Shown here: positions 50,011 through 61,903 of the stretch, piece by piece
How positions within the stretch are numbered: position 1 is the first letter of the stretch
How the letters are laid out: each line of letters starts with the position of its first letter
DNA from: Cucumis sativus
Lineage: Eukaryota > Streptophyta > Magnoliopsida > Cucurbitales > Cucurbitaceae
Direction of reading: 5' to 3'
Assembly: GCF_000004075.3 (NCBI RefSeq)
Contig: NC_026659.2
Location: 6,200,001-6,264,000, forward strand
DNA: 64,000 bases
Translations under genes and position numbers: made by a program
Notes under the pieces: model-generated
What the model saw: only the letters and a program-made list of their open reading frames with translations
What the model was told of the DNA's origin: nothing
Databases searched by the model: none

Positions 50011-51910
50011 CTAGTGGGACATCTCTAACTCTAATCTCTCTTTTGTCATCTAAATCAACAAGTTAACAAAGGACACCCAAGAAAGTCACATCTAAAGTTA
50101 CTGTCGCAAGCGATGTTTACATTAGACCAATCATCCAAAGTCACTCAAAGAATATCATCAAAATCAAGGACAAGGTTCTATCCTCACTAAGAAAAGCTGA
50201 CAACTTATGAAATCTCTTGAAGGCAGGATCTTCAGTAGAGAGAATCCTTTGTTAAAAAACTTTGCTCCTACTTTTGATCTATCAGAGAAAAAATCACACA
50301 TTGAAGTAGTGTTTATCATGATGCAGATATAATAGTTTAGACAACCACGACAGAGATGGAGAGGAAATAGATTTCGTAATGAAAGTTGTCAAGGAGTGAG
50401 ATCATTAAATCGCTGCCTTGAGAGATCAAATGAAGGCTCGTGAAACTATTGAATCGAGCTATAAACTGTAGGATATGATCACAAGCTCTATAAGGGCTTA
50501 GTATGAAGGTCGTCACAAACTTTTTTGATGTACTCAAAGCTATAAACCAAAGGAATCAATGACCTGAGAATGTTTATTGGGTATACCAACCTCCAAAGTT
50601 ACAACAGTTCGATAGAATGAGTAATCCCTAACAAGACATTGCTCATTTTGTCAAGCCATACACAAATGAAGGAAGTGGTGAAGACCAACTAGTCAGGCAG
50701 TTTGTTTGAAGCTTGTAAGGAAATGTTTTTAAGTGGTATATCGATATGGAGCCGTAAGCGATTGATAGCTAGAAACAGCCGAAAAGAGAGTTCTTTAACT
50801 CCTTTTATAACACTAAGTGCATCATCAACATGATGGAGCTGACAAATACCAAACAACCGAAGGGAGAGCCACTCATTGACTACATAACCCGATTGAGAGC
50901 TCTGGATTTAGATTGTAAAATAAACTCATTGAATTGTCTGTAGTTGAGATCATGTGCACCCAAGGCGTGCACAAGAAGCTTCTTTACATCTTGCAGGGAA
51001 TAAAACCCTGCATGTTTAAAGAGTTGACAACTCGAGTCCATAATATGAAGCTGAGCATTGCCAACAGTGGAGCAAAAGTTTTCTTGGTTCCAAAAAATGA
51101 AGAATGACAAAAATGAAGCCAATGACACTGAAAAGATCGTGAAAAGTGTCACAAAAGAATTTGTGGTTGTTTATGCGACTCCATTGAAATCTTTCTCTAA
51201 AGAAAAAGAAACAAAAGTTGAAAGAAAGCATAACAGTGGTGAGAAGCAACATCCAGCTTTTAAAGAAAGACAAGAAAAAATTTGTCCATTTCCTGACTCA
51301 CATGTTGTATACATGTTAAAGCCGCTGCTAAAAAAACAACTTATTCCACTGTGGAAGAGCAAACAACTGGAACAAACAGAAAAAATAGATTATCCTAACT
51401 ACTGCAAGTATCATTTGTTCGTTTATTAGCCATTCAATTGGGAATTCTTTGTGTTAAAAGAGGTAATTCTAAAGTTAGCTCGTGAAAAGAAGATTGAGTT
51501 GGATATTGATGGAGTAGCTTAGACAAATCATGTTACGGTGGTGATAAATTTGTTCCACCACCAATACCGTTTTATGATAAAAGGGAAAACTTAATCAAGT
51601 TTGGGACCTTTGAGCTTATAGTTGTTCGATTCCAACAAGAGATCGTGACGAAAAACTCTAAAAAAAATATGAACTTGACGAAGAGGATCACGAAGGATGG
51701 ATAGTAGTGACTCTTCGAAGAGGAAGACAATCAAATTTCATTCAAAAAAATTTGCACTTCTATCAAAAGCATGGAAAAAGAAACAACACTCATAAAAAAA
51801 AGGAAAAAAGAAACCATAAGAAATGGAAGCCTAAGTGCATGCACGAGGAAGACGATGGCTTCTCTCAACCTCGAGGTTTAGTAATTTTAAACAAAAAACT
51901 ATGAGTTTTA
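50011..51910 (+). mobile_element. Decayed Ty3/gypsy gag region
   Basis: Short stretches in shifting plus-strand frames match a plant gypsy gag: KPYTNEGSGEDQLVRQF and FKWYIDMEPEAIDSW (about 50650-50770), MMELTNTKQPKGEPLIDYI (about 50830-50885), CTQGVHKKLLYILQGIKP (about 50953-51010), then a longer open part (51058-51429) with KERQEKICPFPDSHV and DYPNYCKYH, and KLAREKKIELDIDG at about 51474-51516. A basic KRNHKKWKPKCMHEEDD stretch ends it near 51904. No protease, RT or integrase follows. At least six frame breaks are present. The element is therefore a truncated relic with its upstream LTR. Confidence 0.75.
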
Positions 51911-53107
51911 GAACATAAATTTCGACATAATCATTTTATTGAAACAAGTACTAAATTGCTTCTCTGTGTGGCCTATTTGAATCCGAGTAATTCATTAGCT
52001 GCATTTGATAGACAAAAACTTAGCCAACTTGCTTAGTTATCCAAGAGACTTTTTAGCTATTGAACTCTCTATGCTTGACACTACTAGAAAAATGGGATAC
52101 TATTACACTATTGATATGCATTCAGAGTTTTTGAACTAAAAACCATAATTAATCTTGTAGTGAAAATGGTCATTACGAAAAGATATAAGGTTTGCCCATT
52201 AATTTATTGGTTGCTCACATTTGCATTGATTTTACTAGTTGCTACAACTACCGTAAAAGAAAACATTTTCTACTATGAATATTGTGAAACTCGGTTGCGT
52301 GTGAATGAAAGATCAATGGATGAACGAATGTCTTATAGCTTATATTGAGAAAGATTTATTGAATATGTTAGATAATAAACTTATGAGGGATCAAATTCAA
52401 AACATGAAAAGTCGCACAGAACAATTGTAAAACGTATTAAATGAATTAATCTATGAAGCTATTAATATTTTCTAAACATTTTTTTAGTGTTTTTATTATA
52501 TAGCGTTCCTATATAAAATTTCTGATCTAGCATTGGATGCATTTATTTTTGTATTTATCGATATGATGCATCAATTACACTATAGTTTCCATTTGGAACT
52601 AGATTCTAATTTTCTTTGAACCATACAGAATAAAGTCCAATTTAATAATATAGACATTTTTCTTTTTCCTAGGTTCTCGTCAAATTTCGATGAAACTTTC
52701 AACTCAAACAATCAAACAATATGACTTAAAAGAAAACTTTAATAATCACACAACATGAACACAACTCAATTAGTTAAAAAATATGAAATTCTAACATGAA
52801 TGATGAAGAAATGCCCAAATTACTACTATATTTTATAACCCATCATACATAAACAGGAACAAGAATCACATCAGAAAGAATTTTCTAAAATTATTCAGCA
52901 TCTATTCAAAGAAACTATAGAAATAATATTAATGCATCATTACAAACTCCAAGATACTAACCTCCAATGCAATCACTGCAGGCTCTGCAATATCTCTCAT
53001 GCTTATACGTATTTTCTTTTACAATTGAAATGGAGAAGTTTAAAAGAAAACTGAGGAAAGAAATAAAATTTATCAAACTATCTGTTCTTCAGATCGTAGG
53101 AGGAAGC
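51911..53107. other. Gap between the gypsy relic and the PMT23 gene
   Basis: AT-rich with no credible gene. A 62-codon frame at 52160-52348 has one hydrophobic segment but no support. 52950-53107 is the likely 3' UTR of the methyltransferase gene. Confidence 0.45.
52079..52162. mobile_element. Possible 84-bp CACTA-type miniature element
   Basis: Begins CACTACTAGAAAAATGGG and ends ATTAATCTTGTAGTG. The outermost bases form an inverted repeat CACTAC / GTAGTG, as in En/Spm (CACTA) elements. No matching 3-bp target duplication is visible (TGA on the left, AAA on the right), so it may be a fragment or a chance match. Confidence 0.35.
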
Positions 53108-56100
53108 CTATGGCCGCCAGAATCCCTTTTTTCCAACAAGAAGCTGATCTTGATAAACAGAAACTGACCACTGAAGTGAGTGAAAGATAGAACCAAGCAC
53201 CTTTATTGCCTCCATGTTGTCCCGAATCAAAACATATCCGCCTGGCCTCAATATTCTATCCATCTCCACAACCGTAGCTACAACGTCGCATCTGGAAAGA
53301 TAATCAAAGTCGTGGATGCTTAGAAATGAAAAGGTATAATAACTAGAACAGTGTTCATGTTCATATTTATGTATTACAGGGTGTCAAGAATATGTGTAAA
53401 AGATTGTATGTACCCTAACAGCTTAACTCTATTGGTTTAAACTTGTGATTTGTGAATGTGCAGTGTAATTTAACTGGATACCCAAACAAGCAAATCTAAG
53501 TTTGAACCTCTACAACTTCCTCGTTGATTCCAAATCCATAATGGAGAGTATTCAGAATATCAAATTTCATTTAACTTCACCGTTTCAGCCTATCGATCTA
53601 GAAATTTTCTGTAGAGATGTGCTAGGATGAGTGTACTGGCACTATATATATGATATCTTACCTTTTCTTTAGAGATGTGAAGAGAAAACTGGAATGTAGC
53701 AGATCATAGGTTCGAGGGTAGGTGTTGAAGGATTCGCACCAATCGTGGTAGAGCCCGATCAATCCTCGATCAAAAATGATGGACAAGGTGTCTGGTTCAT
53801 CTATGGGGACGACATTCATAACCCATAGTGGTAGATCAATCAATGCAGCTGCAAACCTGAAAATTAGGGAGATTATAAAAGTTGTTTAATTTTACTTATT
53901 AAATAGAATAAAAGAACACTGGCTGATAAGATTTGGACTGATTTGAACAGTCTGGTCCTTTTCCACAGTAGAATAATTAAAAAAAAAGAAGCTAAGGGGT
54001 GTGTGAATTGACTGAGCGCTTATATAAGCGCAAAAAAAGTGTATACAATCCAAACGGTCCTATATCGGGATCATACTAGATTATCTAGACAAGGGCTTCT
54101 TCCTGTCTGCCATAGAATAAAGAAGACTCGACACAGCAAGTTCACCAAACTACAGATCAGAAAGGAACTCAATGCTTATATTCATTATTTTTATATGCTT
54201 TACCCTCCATAGCCAGCATTCATATCCAGCACGTTTCGGACGGTTGACCAGTTTACTCCAATCTTATCTAGATATACATCTGACACAACAGTAGACCATT
54301 GTTTGGTATCCTCCAAGAATTTCTCCTCGGCACTTGGTTCAACTGACAATCTAGGAGGTTTGCTAGTTAGTCTCTGTGGCCATGGCGAAGGCCAATTAAA
54401 ATATTGGCCTTTGTTATCAACTGGAAGCTGGGAAATACATCTAGTCAGGGGTGCATACCTGTCAGAACAAAAAAAAAAAAAACAAAATAAACATAAATTC
54501 AGCAACTTCATCCTGTTGCTGCCAAAATAGAAGAGTAGAGACACGTAAGAAGAATTTCCAGAAAATACCAAGAGTTATTTCTCTTGTTCTTTTCATCACA
54601 TATAGGAGGGTCATTTTCGCTACGTTCTTCATAGCAGGATGTTGAGGTGGGCTTTTGATATATAACAAGACCAACCCCAGATGAATCAGAGGTCTTTTTC
54701 ACAACCTTCCAGCACATGGACTTCGTTAGCAACACCATTGCTGTAAGTTATCAATTGAAACAATCTTGAAAAGGTCGTTTACAAGTTATGTGAAACTAAA
54801 ATACAGATATCGTAACAAAAACACAAACCATTCCAAACATTCTTGTCTCTTTCGTCGTCACGATAAACTGGTGTAGCAGACCATATGAAATATCCTCCAG
54901 GCCTGAGAATCCTGTTTAGCTCCAATAATGGTTTTCCACCTACAATTTTTACCAAAATTTCCATAAGAAGGTCAAGATATCCAAAAGAAATCAGTTGATT
55001 TCTAATGACAAAAAAAAAAAAAAACTCAATTTATCAAATACTACCATCTGCATCCCAGTGCACCCTGCAACGTGCACAATGTATCAAATCATATGCATTG
55101 TCTGGAAACGTCAACCTCTGAGTTCCAATGACTGAGAGAGTAGCAGGAATTCCCCGTTCTAAAGCAAATTGTATCTGTGCTTCATGTTCATCCTTAGGGG
55201 CAAATGACATAGCAAGAACATTCTTCTGCAGTAAATAGCCACCAAAGCTAGCAACACCACAACCAACATCTAGAATAACTCTAATGTTTTCCCCCCATTT
55301 GATATCCGATAAGGTCTGTTCCAAATTCAATTGCGTGATATAAATCAAACCGAGATCCATGCAAAATTGTACTGGCACAACAAGATGTACAGACTAGATA
55401 AATTACTAAACTGGAATATCCTAAACCACCATATAAATATTATCTTACGATCACCTAGTCAATGTATAACACAATACATCAATAGATGAACTCAATGAAG
55501 AAATAAGAGAAAAAAGCACCTCCTGAATGAAGTTAATGTAACGATCAACTCCATCCTTGAATTGTGTACCACCTCCAGGAAAGTTAAGATACTCCCCCAC
55601 CTTAACAACCCAATGCTGATCTTTCTTATATTCCACAAGCTTGGGATGAGGAACATTATCATACCAAATCTACAACAGAAGAGTTTTCAAAAAAATCAAA
55701 AATCATCACATTAACAATTTCCCAACAACACAATCACAAAAGTCGCCCAATTTGAAGAGAACAAAAAAAAAAAAAAAAAATCCCCTAACAAAATACAAGA
55801 TCATCAACAAACCTTGTGCAAAGAATGAAGCTGCTCACCATGTCCCTACTCTTGGGCCAGGGAACCGGGACCTTATAAGCAAGAGGAAGAGGGATCAAAC
55901 AGCGTGGACTGGGACGGGGGCAATGACGTTCACGATGCTCCATGTGTTTCCTGGACTGCAAAGCCTTGATCGCCTTGGAATTATCCAAACAGGGAATGAA
56001 ATCGACGGCGACAGAGCCATCACAGAGCTTCCAAGTGAGAGTGTGGGCGAAAGAAGAAGAGAAATCCGATGAAGATGGGTTGAGATGAACCGCATGTGTT

Positions 56101-56273
56101 GTAGGAGAAGAAGAAGACGAAGGGGATCGAAGAGAGGAATAAGTACGAACGAGAGGGTTGAGAGTAAGAGAATCGGTGAAGAAGAGGAAGAGGAAGCAAA
56201 CGAGGAGGAGAGAGAGAGTGAAGAGAAATGGGAATTTTCGTTCTTGGAAGAAGGTTGGGAGAGAAATGGCCAT
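53108..56273 (-). CDS. PMT23: Golgi type II putative methyltransferase (PMT23 / QUASIMODO2-like), eight exons
   Basis: 590 aa, the expected size for PMT23. Exons on the minus strand: 56273-55839, 55669-55520, 55315-55045, 54939-54829, 54740-54569, 54458-54204, 53856-53662, 53291-53108. All are GT-AG and in frame. A single membrane anchor (about residues 14-32) after a short cytosolic end makes it a type II protein. Then come a Ser/Pro stem, [26 protein letters not shown], the FPGGGTQF block, the SAM-binding [12 protein letters not shown] (210-221), [26 protein letters not shown]-type motif, [18 protein letters not shown], and a second methyltransferase half with [16 protein letters not shown] and [13 protein letters not shown]. 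The family is thought to methylate pectin or other wall polysaccharides in the Golgi. Direct proof of activity is thin for most members. The C-terminus GFWRP is typical. Confidence 0.94.
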
Positions 56274-56688
56274 TGATGAAAAGAAGGTTTGAGAAATTTG
56301 GATCAGAGAGAAAGGAAAGTGGGATATAGAGAGAAGGACGCGGCAATCATTTTACGGATTCGAAATGTCGTTATAAATTTTTTTATAATTTTGGGAACGA
56401 GAAATTAATATCCTACACTGCTCCCTACTCATCTTTTCTATTGCTGTGGAGCCCTCCACCCCTTTACACTTACTACCCACTCCAAAAATTATCTATTTCT
56501 ACCTTATATAATCTATTTATTTCTTATAAACTAAATACATTTTTATCAAAATTTAAAGTACAATAACAAATAGTTACAAGTCGTCAAATGATTTTAATAT
56601 TAAATTTGCATATTTGTTTCTAATAATTTAGTTTTTAAATTAATGTCACCATTACAAAGAAATTTATTGGTCAAATTTAATGAAATTT

Positions 56689-56730
<42 letters not shown>

Positions 56731-57055
56731 TTGGCACCGACAAAGGACAACACTGTTAATCCCATTTTTATAAGTATTAACATTGGTTGGTTCTTGAAAA
56801 GGACGTCATATATTTATTTATTTTTCTCCTAATTTATATACTTTATTTTAATTTTAACTTAACATTCAAATATTTATTGTCTTTAAAAAAAACATTTAAA
56901 TATGTATTTCTTTCCAATATTAATATTTCCACTATTCTCTTTTAGCCAATTTTCTTCTTCCATTTTTTTTTTTATAAAATTTAGAACAAAGATCAATTTA
57001 TAATCTTTAAATTTGAAAAGTTTTTATCATATTCATATTTTAATTAAACTAATTT
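56274..57055. other. Promoter side of the PMT23-like gene and intergenic DNA
   Basis: The first 100 bases are the likely leader and core promoter. 'ataaatttttttataatttt' near 56371-56390 is the best TATA-like stretch but is not convincing. An (AT)n tract fills 56692-56727. No gene seen. Confidence 0.4.
56692..56727. repeat. (AT)n microsatellite
   Basis: Perfect alternating TA for about 35 bases. Confidence 0.9.
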
Positions 57056-57060
57056 TTTTT

Positions 57061-57210
57061 TGTCTGTTATTTAGTTTTAAAATAAGTTGCTATAGTTAAG
57101 TTGTTATGTGCGGTTATATTTGATTATAAATACTTTGGAAAACTCTCATAAAATATTTAAGAAATAATACTCTCGTCCTTGAGAATTTCTCTTCACTCTG
57201 AATTCTTTCT
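57061..57210 (+). repeat. Possible 5' LTR of the copia element
   Basis: Starts TGTCTGTTATTTAG, has a TATAAATA at about 57125-57132 and runs up to the primer-binding-like site. No matching 3' LTR exists because the element is truncated, so the left limit is a guess. Confidence 0.35.
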
Positions 57211-57219
57211 TGGTATCAG
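57211..57219 (+). promoter_or_regulatory. Primer-binding site of the copia element
   Basis: TGGTATCAG matches the complement of the initiator tRNA-Met 3' end used by many plant copia elements (TGGTATCAGAGC). The match breaks after nine bases. Confidence 0.6.
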
Positions 57220-60200
57220 TTTGGTGACTAACGTTCCATCCTAAAATTTCCACCATTGTCAAACCTTCGCTGAAACCCATGACTGATCCAACCAAAGAAC
57301 TCTCCTCTTTGATCTTCCTCCTCCCCACTTATTTCACTTCGCCTTGATTCTAAAAACTATGTACTATGGAAATTCCAGATCCATTCAATCTTTGATTGCA
57401 CACAAACTATTTGGCTTCGTTGATGGCTCTAACCCAAAACGTGCAAGATTTCTTGCACAAACTACCACGGGTGCCTTTTCATCTTCATCTAAAGCAACTG
57501 ATTTTGCCTAAACAACAACACCCGCTCAGCCAAACCCACTCCATGATGAATGGATTGCTAAAGACCATGCCCTCAATCACCCCTCATCAACACTACCCTC
57601 TCCCCTGATGCCCTTGCCTACATTGTTGGCTGCTCCACATCCAAAGATATATGAGATACCCAAGAAAAACACTATCAATCCAACTCTCGAGTCAATGTGG
57701 TGAACCTTAAGTCTGAACTTCGTACTATCTCCAAGAAAGTAGGTGAATCAATAAACTCATACATTCAGCGCATCAAAGAACTAAAAGATAAGTTGTCCAA
57801 TGTCTCTGTTCTCATTGATTATGAAGATCTCATCATGAATGGATTATCCCCTGAATATAATATCTTCTGAACCTCAATGCATATTCATGTCTACATCAGT
57901 ATCCTTTGAAGAACTCCATGTTCGTCTAATAATAAAAGAATCCACCATTGAGAAATAGACTAAGCATGATGAAGTCTACCTCAAAGTGTTGCTTTTGTTG
58001 TTTAAAATAACCAAATAAGAAGCCAAAATTACAATCCACAAAACCGAGAAAACTATGGTGGTAATAACCACAACAACCGTGGAGGCAATAGTAACAATCG
58101 AGGAAATGGAAGAGGAAACCCAAGTGAAAATAATGGAAGAGGCAGAATCCCAAACAACCTAATATCAAATAACCTCTCAAACATATTCCCAAACACCTTC
58201 TCAAGACCCCCTACTGATCAATCAACCACCAAAATTTAATGTCATATTTGCACTCGACTTGGTCATAGTGCACTTAACTGCTATAATCACATGAACTACA
58301 ACTATCAAGGTTGTCATCCACCAGCACAACTTGCTGCTATGGTAGCCACTCAAAACTACAATATTGTTTCAAATTCCAATACTCAATGGCTTGCTGACTC
58401 TAACTGTAACTCTTACGTTACTTTTGATCTATCTCTATTAGCCAATGCTTCTAACGTTGTTAATGACAAACAAATTGTTGTAGGCAGTGGGCAAGCTCTA
58501 CCAATAACTCACTCAGGTTGTGGCATTCTCCCTACATCTTTCTCCTCTCTAAAACTCCAAGAAATCCTTTGTGTACCCTCTCTAAACTTCTTTTTTCTCA
58601 TTCTACTTCCACTTTTCTATACCCCTTCCACTTTTCTATACCCCTTAAAAGTAGTACTTACTGATGTATAGGGACCTTCCCCAGAAAAATCAATAAACAA
58701 CTTCAATTACTATGTATCATTTATGGATGATGTGTCTAAATACACTTGGCTCTATCCCATTACTCATAAATATGATGTTTACTCCATATTTCAGATCTTC
58801 AAACCCCTTTTTGAAAACGAACTATCCCTTACTATAAAAAAAAATTAAGAAGTGATGGAGGTGGAGAATTTGTGAACCATTCCCTTCAATCCTACCTCCA
58901 AAAACATGACATCATCCATAAAAAATATTGCCCCTATACCCCGAACAAAACGGTGTAGCTGAAAGAAAACATAGACACATCGACAAAATAACACTCATTT
59001 TGATGTCTAGAGTCTCTATGCCCATAAAATTATGGCCATTCGCCTTCAACACTGTTGTATACCTAATCAACTGCCTCTCATCTCCTAACCTTGGCCATAA
59101 ATCACCGTTCGAAATACTTTTCTATAAAACCCTTGATTACTCTTCACTAAAAGTCTTTGGTTGCATCTGCTACCCTTTAGCAAAACCATATATATCAAAC
59201 AAACTCCAACAAAAAACAACCAAATGTGCCTTCCTTGGATATGCATTAGATTGTAAAGGATATATTTGTTACAACATGAGCAACCATCAAATCTATACGT
59301 CTAGACATGTTATCTTTTATGAGTCATCCTTTCCATTTAATGAACCAAACGATACACCATTAAAAATCTAAGGCAAACCTTCCCAACCTACAAAAAAAAA
59401 TATATACTTTTTTTTTTACTTTTTTTTTTTTTTTTTGCAGTCTGTTAACACACAAACGTCACAATCAAGTGATATCTCTTTTTAGCTGCCCATCAGCTCT
59501 ACTCCACCTATCCATCACACAAAAGCAGCTACATCAACTCTGATGAATATTAAAGATGACATCGGTAGACTTAATACACTGCCCATTGAGAATACATAAA
59601 TTAATACAAAAAGTCAAATTTTTAAAAATGAAGTTGAAATACCTATGGCTCCCTTAGCACATAACTCCCACTCTATGGAAACTTGAGGAAAATCTGGCAT
59701 TTCCAAAAAGAAGATCTTCGTTGTTGTTGTTACTTCAGATGAGAATAATCTGGAACCAACTTCATTCACCAAAGCCCTAGTATTTCCACTGTGGCAGAAT
59801 GCTATAGCTAAGGAGCATTCAACACTTATTAAACAAGGGACATGGATCTTAACACATTTACTTCTCGGAAAAAGTGTAATAGAATATAAATTGGTCTATA
59901 AAATTAAAAGGAATCTAGAGATTGGACAATCGCTAGACACAAAGCCTGCATTGTAGCAAAGGGCTACCATCAAGAAGAAGGTGTTGATTATGAAGAAACC
60001 TTTAGCCCAGTAGTTAAAAAGGCAACTATCCATATCATCTTGTCTCTTGCAGCTCAATATGGATGGAAAATCAGACAACTTGATGTGAAAAAGGCATTAC
60101 TTCATAACACTCTTCAAGAAGAAGTATATATGCAACAACCTCAAGGATTTGTCAATCCATCACATCCTCATCATGTTTGCAAACTACTTAAATCCCTATA

Positions 60201-60320
60201 CGAACTTAAACAAGCAACCAAAGCTTGGTTTGAATGTTTTACCTCATATCTCTTAAACCTTGGCTTCATTGCATCACAAGCTGACTCTTCTCTATTTGTT
60301 AAAAATTCAAACGGCACCTG
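57211..60320 (+). mobile_element. Decayed Ty1/copia element, 5' part to mid reverse transcriptase
   Basis: Plus strand, in copia order. Gag: about 57660-57960, VNLKSELRTISKKVGESIN and INSYIQRIKELKDKLSN. CCHC knuckle: 58240-58281, CHICTRLGHSALNC. Protease: WLADSNCNSYVT near 58390, where the catalytic DSGA is DSNC. Integrase: about 58725-59300, with a readable TPEQNGVAERKHRHI and LKVFGCICYPL. RT: about 59935-60320, with [37 protein letters not shown] and [12 protein letters not shown]. Stops and frameshifts are scattered and the protease Asp-Ser-Gly triad is damaged, so it is dead. The reverse transcriptase breaks off at about 60320, where unrelated AT-rich LTR-like DNA begins. No RNase H or 3' LTR follows. 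Confidence 0.85.
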
Positions 60321-60828
60321 ATGAGATAAAAATCCTATGACAACGGAAGATTTTAAAGAACCATTACTCAATTTAATTTGAGAATCCCAAAATACTAGTA
60401 CATCGACAAAAATAGTTACGAAACTAGTTTTCTTAATAAGACTTAAAGACTAAGCATTTTTTCTAATTATAGATTAGAGAAAGAAAAACTTACTCGTTTA
60501 TGTCTTTAAATCTACAAAGTAATTCTCTTAATTGGGACACGATCGGTCGGAGACCTTCCTATCCTTTTGGATGAGATTGGTTTATGGGAACCAATTGGGA
60601 TGAAAAAAAATTTAGAGATATTTGAGAGAAACTCTTTTCCTTTTGCAGAGAGCAAAAGCTGCAAGTATTGACTTTTTTTCGTGATGAATTTGTTTTAAAG
60701 AAAACTGTTTTTTTTCTAGATATTTATAACTCTCTTTTCTTCTCGAAATAAGAAAAAATAGTAGGAGAGAATCATGAAATTAATAGAATGTCACTTTTAC
60801 TAATTAACCATTTATCAATGAGTTAATA

Positions 60829-61081
60829 ATTAATTAAATTATATTTAATTAATATTTCATTCCAATTTTATTTGAATTAATATCTCTTCAATATCTTATA
60901 GATTTACATTAATTAAATCACATTTAATTAATATTTCATTCAAATCTTCTTTGAACGAATATCTCTCTACTATCTTATAAATTTATATTAATATAATTAA
61001 TTAAATCATATTTAATTAATATTTCATTCAAATTTTATTTGAATGAATATCTCTTCAATATCTTACAAATTTATATTAATT
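60829..61081 (+). repeat. Three tandem units of about 79-88 bp
   Basis: Units start at 60829, 60908 and 60996, each beginning ATTAATTAAAT and running through TTTAATTAATATTTCATTC, a TTGAA(T/C)GAATATCTCT part and an ATATCTTA(T/C)A end. The second and third are closer to one another than to the first. Confidence 0.85.
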
Positions 61082-61124
61082 TAATTAAGATACATTTTTA
61101 AACATAGCAAAATAAATTAAAATA

Positions 61125-61260
61125 TTTACAAGTTATAACAAAATTTTGGATTCAATCAATTATAGTCTTCTATCACTATAACTATCAATGATTATCAGTG
61201 ATAAAATTTGCTATATGTTGTAAGTATTTTGTAAAATTGCTATTTTTAAAAAATCTCGTT
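61125..61260. repeat. Second copy of the 'ctatcact' short dispersed repeat
   Basis: 'tagtcttctatcactataac', 'tcaatgattatcagtgataa' and 'aatttgctatatgttgtaag' parallel the copy at 14700-14870 in inverted or rearranged form. It sits inside the LTR-like block. Confidence 0.45.
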
Positions 61261-61821
61261 TAATTAAATAAAACTAAATTATCCAATTAATTAATAGCTA
61301 AATTAAATATCTTACATTTAACTTAAATTAAATTTGAATAAGTTAAATTTGAATCATATTCAAATATAAGTTTCTTTCATAACCAAGAGCTAGAAGACTC
61401 TCTAACTTCTAAAATCGACCACCCTCGAAGATTGAAGCTCTTTTGAAGATATAATCTCTCTTATTCCAAGACTAAACTTCAACAACATCACGTGCTCCGC
61501 TTCTTCAAATCAAGCGTAAGCATCCAATCGAGAGAGAATCAAAAGATCAAATTCCAGAGATCGAACAATATCACATTAAATCAAAATAAATACAGCATCA
61601 ACACAAGTCCAACGATCCACAAATTAAATTTCTAAAAAAATATGATGCGAACAAATATAATTTAAATAAAAGAAGGTGAAGTTAAAAAACTGGAAGACAG
61701 CCTTTCAAAAAAGAATTGAAAAGTTAAGCAATAGAATGTTATGAAGAAAAAAATGAAAAGTTAAAAAGGAAGTGTTAGAATGTGCAAATAAAAGAAGAGA
61801 AGAGAAGAAGAAAAAAACAAG

Positions 61822-61903
61822 CGTCGACAGCAGGATTCGAACCTGCGCAGGCAAAGCCCAACAGATTTCGAGTCTGTCTCCTTAACCACTCGGACATATC
61901 GAC
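61822..61903 (-). tRNA. tRNA-Ser (anticodon CGA, reads UCG)
   Basis: 82 nt on the minus strand with a serine-type long variable arm. The acceptor GTCGATA pairs with TGTCGAC (one G-T pair), discriminator G. The anticodon stem CAGA/TCTG encloses the loop CTCGAAA, giving anticodon CGA. The T arm is GCAGG-TTCGAAT-CCTGC. Internal promoter boxes are intact: box A near GTCCGAGTGG and box B GGTTCGAATCC. No CCA is encoded, as expected for a nuclear gene. A T7 run on the gene strand just downstream (plus-strand 61811-61817) serves as Pol III terminator. No intron. Confidence 0.95.

Larger units (their letters stand above)
60321..61640 (+). repeat. LTR-like block interrupting the copia element (includes repeat copy C)
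   Basis: Begins where copia RT stops (near 60320) and ends with copy C of the dispersed repeat (61490-61640; 'cttcttcaaatcaagcgtaa', 'gagagagaatcaaaagatc', 'acatcaacacaagtccaac'-like words), the part which in copy B lies just before the gypsy primer-binding region. It could therefore be a solo or truncated gypsy LTR of about 1.3 kb. It contains a tandem repeat and a piece of the 'ctatcact' short repeat. I did not find a 5-bp target duplication, and copia sequence does not resume after it. Confidence 0.5.

Noticed and set aside
61822-61903. Organelle origin of the tRNA
   Set aside because: The tRNA-Ser(CGA) has intact Pol III boxes and a T-run terminator, and its neighbours are nuclear retroelements; no other organelle-like DNA surrounds it.
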